Position numbers and translations under genes: made by a program. Source: Sphingomonadales bacterium (GTDB lineage: Bacteria > Pseudomonadota > Alphaproteobacteria > Sphingomonadales > Sphingomonadaceae). From it: 11,366 nucleotides of DNA. The stretch covers positions 1 to 11,366 of the forward strand of contig JAGXGT010000129.1 of the NCBI GenBank assembly GCA_024636595.1, in the 5' to 3' direction. Below are positions 6,010 through 11,366 of the stretch, piece by piece; the stretch's first letter is position 1, and each line of letters begins with the position of its first letter. The notes beneath the pieces were generated by a model. That model did no database searches. It worked only from the letters and a program-made list of their open reading frames with translations, and was not told the DNA's origin.

Positions 6010-6798
6010 ATGGAGAAAGCTGAAAAAATTGGCTTGGGAATAGCGGCGGTGGGTCATCTGGCCCTGTTCGGCGCGCTTTCGCTCAGCATTCTCAGCAGCA
6101 CCAATGAAGCCTTTCGCAACAAGCCGATCGAGGTGATGATTGCCGAAGAAGTGGCGCTGGAAAGCGCCGCGCCCAATCCCGCCCTCGTTCCCCCGGCGAC
6201 CAGCGTTGCGCCAGAGCTTGGAGCACCGGAAGAGAGCAGTTTTGTCGAACCGGAACCGCTACCCGAACCACCGAAAGCCGAAGCAAAGCCCAAACCATCC
6301 GCGACTCCCGCCCCTGTTTCGCGCGAACCGCGTCGGCGGCCGGACAAACCCGCGAGCGTCGCAGCCAAGGCCGAGCCGAAACCCCAGCCAAAGCCACGCG
6401 GCTCCCGCCTGGGCGACGATTTCCTGAAAGGCGTCACCGACGCGTCTTCGGTCAGCCGCAACCAGAATATTACCGCAGAAAAAGCGTCATCAGCGGCGGT
6501 GGCTTCGCTGGAGCGCGAATTATACCGGCTGGTGAAACAGAAATGGCGGCCGCCGACAGGTGCCGATGCTGAACTGTTGCGGACCACCGTCACGGCCCGT
6601 CTCGACAGTAACGGCCGGATCATCGGCAGGCCCACAGCCACCACCACCGGCATCACGCCAAGCAACCGATCACAAGTCGAAATCCATCAAGAGCGGGCGA
6701 TTGCTGCTGTCCAGCTGGCCGCACCGTTCACTACATTCCCCGAAAAGTTTTACGATGAATGGAAGGTTATCGAACCTGTCCTCTATCTTGGTGTCTAG
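6010..6798 (+). CDS. tolA: Cell envelope integrity protein TolA
   Basis: A 262-residue TonB/TolA-type protein that transmits TolQR energy across the periplasm to TolB-Pal. An N-terminal membrane helix (about 8-29) includes His16 in GHLALFGALSL, like the His of the conserved SHxxL motif of TonB/TolA. A proline-rich middle region (about 55-132, many PxP, KPK and PEP units) replaces the long Ala/Lys helical domain of E. coli TolA, which is about 420 residues. The C-terminal domain (about 160-262) begins with LERELYRLVKQKWRPP and carries TVTARLDSNGRIIG, matching TolA/TonB C-terminal folds. It starts 15 bp after tolR. Identity rests on domain order plus position between tolR and tolB. Confidence 0.92.
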   Translation: MEKAEKIGLGIAAVGHLALFGALSLSILSSTNEAFRNKPIEVMIAEEVALESAAPNPALVPPATSVAPELGAPEESSFVEPEPLPEPPKAEAKPKPSATPAPVSREPRRRPDKPASVAAKAEPKPQPKPRGSRLGDDFLKGVTDASSVSRNQNITAEKASSAAVASLERELYRLVKQKWRPPTGADAELLRTTVTARLDSNGRIIGRPTATTTGITPSNRSQVEIHQERAIAAVQLAAPFTTFPEKFYDEWKVIEPVLYLGV

Positions 6799-6802
6799 GA
6801 GA
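6797..6802 (+). promoter_or_regulatory. tolB: Shine-Dalgarno site fixing the tolB start
   Basis: AGGAGA overlaps the tolA stop and lies 6 nt before ATG 6809. The open frame extends upstream to 6560, but only the start at 6809 places a signal peptide at the N-terminus. Confidence 0.8.
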
Positions 6803-6808
6803 CCAGCC

Positions 6809-8149
6809 ATGCAATCTGCCGTCCCGTATATTCGAACTATCGTCCTTGGCTTTGTCGCCAGTTTGGGGTTGGCCGCAACGGCCCACGCCCAGCTGACCGT
6901 CGATGTTGACAACAGTGCCGGGGAAGAACTGATCATCGCCGTTCCCGGCCTGCCGACAACGCAAAGCGTCGACACGCCGGCCGGCAGCACCAGCGAACTG
7001 GGCGGAAAGATCAGCGATGTTATCGTCAGCGACTTGCGATCGAGCGGCCTGTTCAAACCGATCGGCCGCAATCAGGTCCGCGGCATCAGCTATGCCGAAG
7101 TGACCGCTCCGCAATTCCCCTATTGGGGCGGTACCAACGCCTCGGCGCTGATCCAGGGCTTTGTCCGGGCCAATAGCGACGGCAAGCTGACGGTCGGCTG
7201 CTATCTCTACGATGTTGCGCTGGAAACCGAACTCACCCGCCAGGGATTTGTCGTCGAGCCAGCCGACTGGCGCCGGGCCGCGCATAAATGTGCCGACACC
7301 ATCTATTCCAGATTGAGCGGCGAATCACCGTTTTTCGACAGCCGGATCGCCTATATTGCTGAGACTGGACCTAAAGGTAACCGGGTCAAACGGCTGGCGA
7401 TCATGGACAGCGACGGCGCCAATCACCGGTTCATTACCAATGGCCAGGCCACTGCCCTCACCCCGCGCTTTTCGCCCGATTACAAGAGCATCGTCTATCT
7501 CAGCTTTCTCGACGGCAATCCGCGCATCTATATTTATGATATCGGCACCGGTCAGCAGCGGCTGATCACCCAGAGCACCAATCCGACCTTTGCCCCGCGC
7601 TGGTCACCCGACGGCAAATGGATCCTCTATTCCATGGCCATCGCCGGTAATACCGATATCTACAAGGTCTCGGCAGCGGGCGGCGGCAAACCGCAGCAGC
7701 TGACCTTTTCCCCTGGCATAGATATCGGCGGCAGTTTCTCTCCCGACGGCAGCCGCATTGTCTTCGAAAGCGACCGGTCGGGCAGCCAGCAACTCTATGT
7801 GATGAACGCCGACGGCGGCAATGAGCGGCGGATCAGCTTTGGCGGCGGCCGCTTTGCCACTCCGGAATGGAGCCCGCGCGGAGACTTGATCGCCTTTACC
7901 AAGATGGCGGGCAACTTCCGCATCGGCGTGATGACGCCCAGCGGCGGCGGCGAACGGCTGCTGACCAACAGCTGGCAGGACGAGGCACCGACCTGGGCCC
8001 CCAATGGCCGGGTTATCCAGTTTTTCCGCACAACCCGGGGAAGCGGCAACACCGGTATCTGGCAAGTCGACCTTACCGGTCGCAACGAACGGCAGTTGCC
8101 AACGCCGGTAAACGGTTCGGATCCGGCATGGGGACCGTTGCTGCCGTAA
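6809..8149 (+). CDS. tolB: Tol-Pal system beta-propeller protein TolB
   Basis: A 446-residue periplasmic protein that binds Pal and TolA. The signal peptide runs to AHA with cleavage before Gln28 (hydrophobic core IVLGFVASLGLAATA). The N-terminal mixed domain covers about 28-165. It is followed by a beta-propeller with repeated blades recognisable by F/W-S-P-D motifs: PRFSPDYKSIVYL, PRWSPDGKWILY, GSFSPDGSRIVF, PEWSPRGDLIAF, PTWAPNGRVIQF and a final PAWGP at the C-terminus. Length and architecture match the family (about 430 residues). The gene starts 10 bp after the tolA stop. In the known system, TolB releases Pal from or delivers it to peptidoglycan during outer-membrane constriction. Confidence 0.97.
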   Translation: MQSAVPYIRTIVLGFVASLGLAATAHAQLTVDVDNSAGEELIIAVPGLPTTQSVDTPAGSTSELGGKISDVIVSDLRSSGLFKPIGRNQVRGISYAEVTAPQFPYWGGTNASALIQGFVRANSDGKLTVGCYLYDVALETELTRQGFVVEPADWRRAAHKCADTIYSRLSGESPFFDSRIAYIAETGPKGNRVKRLAIMDSDGANHRFITNGQATALTPRFSPDYKSIVYLSFLDGNPRIYIYDIGTGQQRLITQSTNPTFAPRWSPDGKWILYSMAIAGNTDIYKVSAAGGGKPQQLTFSPGIDIGGSFSPDGSRIVFESDRSGSQQLYVMNADGGNERRISFGGGRFATPEWSPRGDLIAFTKMAGNFRIGVMTPSGGGERLLTNSWQDEAPTWAPNGRVIQFFRTTRGSGNTGIWQVDLTGRNERQLPTPVNGSDPAWGPLLP

Positions 8150-8158
8150 ATAACGAAC

Positions 8159-8187
8159 GCGACAAGTCACTGAAAAAAGGTTATATA
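8159..8187 (+). promoter_or_regulatory. pal: Candidate internal promoter for pal
   Basis: In the 69-bp gap between tolB and pal, GCGACA (8159-8164, 4/6 to the -35 consensus) and TATATA (8182-8187) are separated by 17 bp; TATAAA at 8184-8189 is an alternative -10. Pal is needed in far larger amounts than TolQRA, so an extra promoter would make sense, but the boxes alone are modest evidence. Confidence 0.35.
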
Positions 8188-8209
8188 AAGCCGAAGGGCA
8201 AATTCAACT

Positions 8210-8214
8210 AGGAG
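8210..8214 (+). promoter_or_regulatory. pal: Shine-Dalgarno site before pal, with two possible ATGs
   Basis: AGGAG lies 4 nt before ATG 8219 and 7 nt before ATG 8222. The spacing favours the second ATG, giving a protein one residue shorter. The mature lipoprotein is the same either way. Confidence 0.65.
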
Positions 8215-8218
8215 CAAA

Positions 8219-8728
8219 ATGATGATTAAATATGCGACACCCCTCCTGATTACCGCCAGCCTGGTGGTGGCCGGTTGTGCCAAGAAACCACCCGAAGAAT
8301 TGCCACCGGCACCGGTAGGCACCGCGCCGACACCGGCCCCGACAGGTCCTGCTGCGGGCTATGCTGCGGGTTCGCAAGGCGATTTCCTGGCCAACACAAT
8401 GTCCGACCGGATCTTGTTCGACACTGATCGGTTCAACATCGATCCGCAGGATCAGGCTGTGTTGCAAAGCCAGGCTCAGTGGCTGGCGCGCAATCCGAAT
8501 TCACGGATCACCATCGAAGGTCATGCCGACGAACGTGGCACGCGCGACTATAATCTTGCGCTGGGTGAACGCCGCGCCAATGCTGCGAAAAACTATCTCG
8601 CCTCGCTGGGTGTCAGCCCGGCCCGGATGACGACCGTGAGCTATGGCAAGGAACGCCCTGAAGCGCTTGGTTCGACCGAGAGTGCCTGGGCACAAAATCG
8701 CCGCGCCGTGAGCGTTGTTGTCCGCTAA
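8219..8728 (+). CDS. pal: Peptidoglycan-associated outer-membrane lipoprotein Pal
   Basis: A 169-residue lipoprotein that links the outer membrane to peptidoglycan and to TolB. The signal peptide ends in the lipobox VAGC, with Cys20 as the lipidated N-terminus. A Pro/Ala/Gly-rich linker (about 24-52) precedes the OmpA-like domain (about 60-169). Peptidoglycan-contact residues are visible in GHADERGTRDYNLALGERRA (101-120): Asp104 and Arg119 have the 15-residue spacing of the diaminopimelate-binding pair known in OmpA-like domains. SYGKERP and QNRRAVSVVV are also family features. It is the last gene of the cluster, followed by a strong terminator. The usual next gene cpoB/ybgF is not present here. 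Confidence 0.97.
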   Translation: MMIKYATPLLITASLVVAGCAKKPPEELPPAPVGTAPTPAPTGPAAGYAAGSQGDFLANTMSDRILFDTDRFNIDPQDQAVLQSQAQWLARNPNSRITIEGHADERGTRDYNLALGERRANAAKNYLASLGVSPARMTTVSYGKERPEALGSTESAWAQNRRAVSVVVR

Positions 8729-8748
8729 ATCGAGCGAAAATCAAACAT

Positions 8749-8788
8749 AAAAAAGGCCGCTCCCCCATCGGGAAGCGGCCTTTTTTTT
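8749..8788. terminator. Bidirectional intrinsic terminator between pal and the convergent gene
   Basis: A-tract (8749-8754), left arm GGCCGCTCCC (8755-8764), 5-base loop, right arm GGGAAGCGGCC (8770-8780, one bulged A), then eight T (8781-8788). The T-tract ends transcripts from pal, and the A-tract becomes a U-tract for transcripts of the minus-strand gene, so the element can serve both. Confidence 0.92.
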
Positions 8789-8802
8789 AGTCTCTAAATC
8801 GT

Positions 8803-9099
8803 TTATTTCTTGGTGCCGGTCATTGCCATTTCACCAAAAGCGCCTGCTTTTACCGAACCAGCAAGCGTGCCATCGGTGATCGTCGCATCGCCTTCCAGTT
8901 TCATTGGCATGGGAACGGTCATGTTCATTTCCCAGGTGATGTGATTGCCATCAACCTTGCCATTTTCAACGTCCATGGCGCCCATGGCACCGGCGTTCGT
9001 ACCGGTAAACGTGTCACCGTCGGTGACAATGGTAAATTCCGAAGTCTGGTCTCCCATCGGGGATTTCGTCACGCACGTATAAGTTCCATCAATAGACAT
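8803..9099 (-). CDS. Small Met-rich beta-type protein of unknown function
   Basis: A 98-residue protein I cannot assign to a named family, though similar small conserved hypothetical proteins occur in alphaproteobacteria as far as I recall. It has no signal peptide or membrane segment. The alternating polar/hydrophobic pattern suggests a mostly beta fold. Two similar segments can be seen: TDGDTFTGTNAGAMGAM (26-42) and TDGTLAGSVKAGAFGEM (75-91), an internal repeat with common pattern TDG..G...AGA-x-G-x-M. Ten methionines are present, four alternating in WEMNMTVPMPM (56-66). There is one cysteine (Cys9). AGAGGAG lies 6 nt before the ATG. It sits 47 bp downstream of the M16 protease gene on the same strand and ends at the shared terminator, so co-transcription is plausible. 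Coding status is well supported; function is unknown. Confidence 0.82.
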   Translation of the reverse strand: MSIDGTYTCVTKSPMGDQTSEFTIVTDGDTFTGTNAGAMGAMDVENGKVDGNHITWEMNMTVPMPMKLEGDATITDGTLAGSVKAGAFGEMAMTGTKK

Positions 9100-9146
9100 T
9101 CCATTCTCCTCTTATGTCAAAGCCCTGATCCGGCTCGAGCTGGCGA

Positions 9147-11366
9147 TCACTCACCGTCATCCGCCGAATCGTCTGAACTGCTATCACTATTAACAGCAGT
9201 GTCACTAGCTTCATAGCCGCGATATTCGATCGGCATATCAAGCGCATCCAGCTGGGTCTTGATCTTGTCGACATCGCCAACGATCACCCATGTGAACTTG
9301 TCCGGATCAACCGCCTCAGCCATAGCTTCGTTCAGATCCTCTGCGGTAAGCGCCCTGTAGCGGTCAGCGACGGTTTCGGCATAGTTGGACGGTCTGCCAA
9401 GCATCACGTCACCCTGCATCTGGCTCAAGATGCTGGGGGTGCGCTCAAACTGGCCGGGCAGCTGGCGGACGTTGCCGTTGACCGTGCGCTCCAGTTCCGC
9501 CGGCGTGACGCCATTGTCGCCCAGAAAATCTTTGACTTGCGCATCCATCGCGGCAACGGCGGGGCCCGTCTGATTGGTCTGGACCGGTGCCCGCATCGTG
9601 TACAGAGCGCGGTCTTCGCCGCGCAGCACGGTGTTGCGGGTGCCGTAGCTCCAGCCCTTGGTTTCGCGCAAATCCATGTTGATCCGCGAGAGGAAATTGC
9701 CGCCCAATATCTCATTGGCAGCGCCCAATGTCAGCAGATCATCCGAGCCTTTATAGGGCAAAACCTGACCCGCCAGGATCATAGACTGCGGAGAATTCGG
9801 ACGGTGGATGACAACGATGCGGCCTTGCCCTTGCGGAATGGCGGCATCGAAATTTTTCGCCGGCGCCGCTTTTCCAGTGCCTTTCCAGCGGCCAAAGCGA
9901 ACCTCCAGCTTGTCGACCAGCTCCTGCTTGCCGATTTGGCCTGCTGCAAAAATGGTCGCCTTCGCCGGGTGCATCCACTGGTTATGGAAGGCCGCGAGAT
10001 CGTCGCGGGTGATCGCCGACACCGTTTCCTTGGTGCCGTTACCCGACAAGCCGCGGCCATAAGGATGCTCGGAGCCAAAGACCAGCGGCGGCAGCGTATT
10101 GCTGGCGATGCTCAGTGGATCGCTTTCCTCGCGGTCGATCGCGGTCAGTTGCTGGACCCGGATACGCTCGATATCATCGGCGTTGAACGCCGGGTTCTTG
10201 ACGATGTCCGCCATCAGGTCGAGCGAAGCGTCGAGATTTGGATTGACCGCACTCAAGTCGACATCGGTTCGGTCTCGACCTCCGCCAATGCTGATATTGG
10301 CACCCAGACGCTCCTGCTGCTCGGCAATTTCGACCGACGTCAAGCTGGTCGTGCCTTCTTCGAGAATCGATGTCACGAAATTCTGCAAGCCGAGCGTGTC
10401 GGAAGAATCGGCGCTGGTACCTGCGTTGAAGGACAGGGTCACCCGGGTCATCGGCACCGCATCGCGGCGGGCAAAATAGACCTTGATGCCATTGGACAGG
10501 GTCGCCGTTTCGACATCAGGGAAATCGACGTTGGGGATGTCCCCTACCGGCGGCAGTTTTGACCGATCGGGAGCGGTGACCGTCCCGGCTTGCTCGTCCT
10601 GCATGTAAAAAGCGGGTGCGGTCAGAACGCCGGTACGCGCGCCTTTGCCAGCACCGACTTCCTCATATTCATCCCGTTCTCCCGGAATCACCCGGATGCC
10701 CAGCACCGGCCGGGTCAGCCATTTCTGCATCGCAGCCTTGACCGCTGCCGGCGTGGCCGACGCGAGGCGGTTCAATTCCTTTTTGTAAAACTCCGGATCG
10801 TCGGAATAAAGTTTACCCTGCGCCAGAGCGACCGCCTTGCCGCTAAAGCCGCCAACCTGCTCCAGTCCGGCAATCCGCGAAGCGGCGTCGCGTGTCGCCA
10901 CGCGCTGCACTTCGTCTGCGGTCGGGCCATTGGCGATAAAGTCGGCGATGATTTCATCCAGTCGCTTGGCAACCGCATCCGCATCCTCACCCGGTTTGAC
11001 GTCGGCCTGAATATTCACCAGGCTGCCGTGCACGAACGGAATGACAAAGGCCGACACGGAGACGGCATTTTTCTCGTCGCGCACCATGATGTTGTCGAGT
11101 CGCGAGCTGGCAAGGCCGCCGAGCACGGTCATGCCGACATCGAGCGGGGTATAATCGGCATCATTGAGGCCAGGGACCACCCAGTTGCGATAGATGCGCG
11201 TGGTCGCGACCTTGTCTTTCATCACCTCATAGATCGGCGCATCGAGCGTCGGCAAAGGTGGGTCCAGCGTTTCTATCGGCTTGCCGGACGGAATTTCGCC
11301 AAACCATTTGGTGACCTTTGCCCGCGCAGTCGCGACGTCAATATCGCCGGCCAGCACCAGAATCGA
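9147..11366 (-). CDS. M16 (insulinase/pitrilysin) family protein, C-terminal part, 5'-truncated by the window edge
   Basis: At least 739 residues of a two-repeat M16 zinc protease or protease-like protein. The reading frame stays open to the window edge, where SILVLAGDID precedes the GTG at 11357, so that GTG is internal and the true start is outside. Counting from this GTG, residues 1-250 are the second half of the first M16 repeat (including GLASSRLDNIMVRDEK, 81-96). A linker (about 251-280) leads to the second repeat (281 to about 710), with TLSNGIKVYFARRDAVPMTR. In the second repeat the HxxEH site reads N326, T329, S330, so it is not catalytic; the active site should be in the missing N-terminal repeat. 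The tail (about 715-736) is rich in Ser and Asp. Such proteins are usually periplasmic and degrade peptides. The stop is 47 bp from the small gene downstream. Confidence 0.93.
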   Translation of the reverse strand, partial: SILVLAGDIDVATARAKVTKWFGEIPSGKPIETLDPPLPTLDAPIYEVMKDKVATTRIYRNWVVPGLNDADYTPLDVGMTVLGGLASSRLDNIMVRDEKNAVSVSAFVIPFVHGSLVNIQADVKPGEDADAVAKRLDEIIADFIANGPTADEVQRVATRDAASRIAGLEQVGGFSGKAVALAQGKLYSDDPEFYKKELNRLASATPAAVKAAMQKWLTRPVLGIRVIPGERDEYEEVGAGKGARTGVLTAPAFYMQDEQAGTVTAPDRSKLPPVGDIPNVDFPDVETATLSNGIKVYFARRDAVPMTRVTLSFNAGTSADSSDTLGLQNFVTSILEEGTTSLTSVEIAEQQERLGANISIGGGRDRTDVDLSAVNPNLDASLDLMADIVKNPAFNADDIERIRVQQLTAIDREESDPLSIASNTLPPLVFGSEHPYGRGLSGNGTKETVSAITRDDLAAFHNQWMHPAKATIFAAGQIGKQELVDKLEVRFGRWKGTGKAAPAKNFDAAIPQGQGRIVVIHRPNSPQSMILAGQVLPYKGSDDLLTLGAANEILGGNFLSRINMDLRETKGWSYGTRNTVLRGEDRALYTMRAPVQTNQTGPAVAAMDAQVKDFLGDNGVTPAELERTVNGNVRQLPGQFERTPSILSQMQGDVMLGRPSNYAETVADRYRALTAEDLNEAMAEAVDPDKFTWVIVGDVDKIKTQLDALDMPIEYRGYEASDTAVNSDSSSDDSADDGE

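Noticed and set aside
6560..6808. Upstream extension of the tolB frame starting inside tolA.
   Set aside because: The extension is non-conserved in character, overlaps tolA, and would bury the signal peptide; ATG 6809 has its own Shine-Dalgarno.
9089..9280. A 63-residue minus-strand frame ending with a signal-peptide-like stretch (MKLVTLLLIVIAV).
   Set aside because: It overlaps the M16 3' end in another frame and the start of the small gene, and has no ribosome site or recognisable domain.
9537..10562. Plus-strand open frame of 341 codons opposite the M16 gene.
   Set aside because: It is antisense to a conserved protease, with shadow-type composition and no motif or ribosome site.
1..11366. 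CRISPR array, insertion sequence, phage or defence genes.
   Set aside because: No spaced repeats, transposase or integrase motifs or defence-type domains were seen on either strand; the window is mostly core genes in intact operons.

Overview
The window looks like a chromosomal segment of an alphaproteobacterium, most likely a sphingomonad of the Sphingopyxis/Sphingorhabdus/Parasphingorhabdus type. This rests on protein character (TolQ, TolB, the DksA-like protein and the small 98-residue protein resemble sphingomonad versions as I remember them), moderately high GC and the compact operon layout. No database search was possible. I see no mobile element, CRISPR array, rRNA or complete tRNA, and no gap longer than about 135 bases without a gene.

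Region 1 (1-3276, + strand) holds two hydrolases and a zinc-finger regulator. A 5'-truncated M20D amidohydrolase with all its metal-site motifs overlaps by 8 bp a predicted lipoprotein of the N-acyl-D-amino-acid deacylase group. That second protein lacks the canonical HxH metal motif. A small TraR/DksA-type C4 zinc-finger protein follows 15 bp later. The two hydrolases probably act together on N-acylated amino acids or similar amides, but no substrate can be read from the sequence.

Region 2 (3326-4216, + strand) is an ArsR-family repressor and an AHSA1/SRPBCC protein with overlapping reading frames. They sit behind a compact promoter: a perfect 20-bp palindrome fills the -35/-10 spacer. The -10 box lies so close to the ATG that the mRNA is probably leaderless.

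Region 3 (4351-8728, + strand) is a complete Tol-Pal cluster in classical order: ybgC, tolQ, tolR, tolA, tolB, pal. The inner-membrane TolQRA motor uses the proton motive force to control TolB and Pal at the outer membrane during division and envelope constriction. tolQ appears to start at TTG. TolA has a short Pro-rich middle region instead of a long helical one. pal may also have its own promoter. No cpoB/ybgF gene follows pal; the cluster ends at a strong hairpin terminator that also serves the convergent strand.

Region 4 (8803-11366, - strand) holds a 98-residue Met-rich beta-type protein of unknown function and, upstream of it on the same strand, the C-terminal part of a two-repeat M16 (insulinase-family) metalloprotease whose 5' end lies outside the window. 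They are 47 bp apart and may be co-transcribed.

Most of the window is recognisable core biology. The less explained items are the HxH-less lipoprotein hydrolase and its M20 partner, the leaderless palindromic arsR promoter, and the small Met-rich protein next to the M16 protease.
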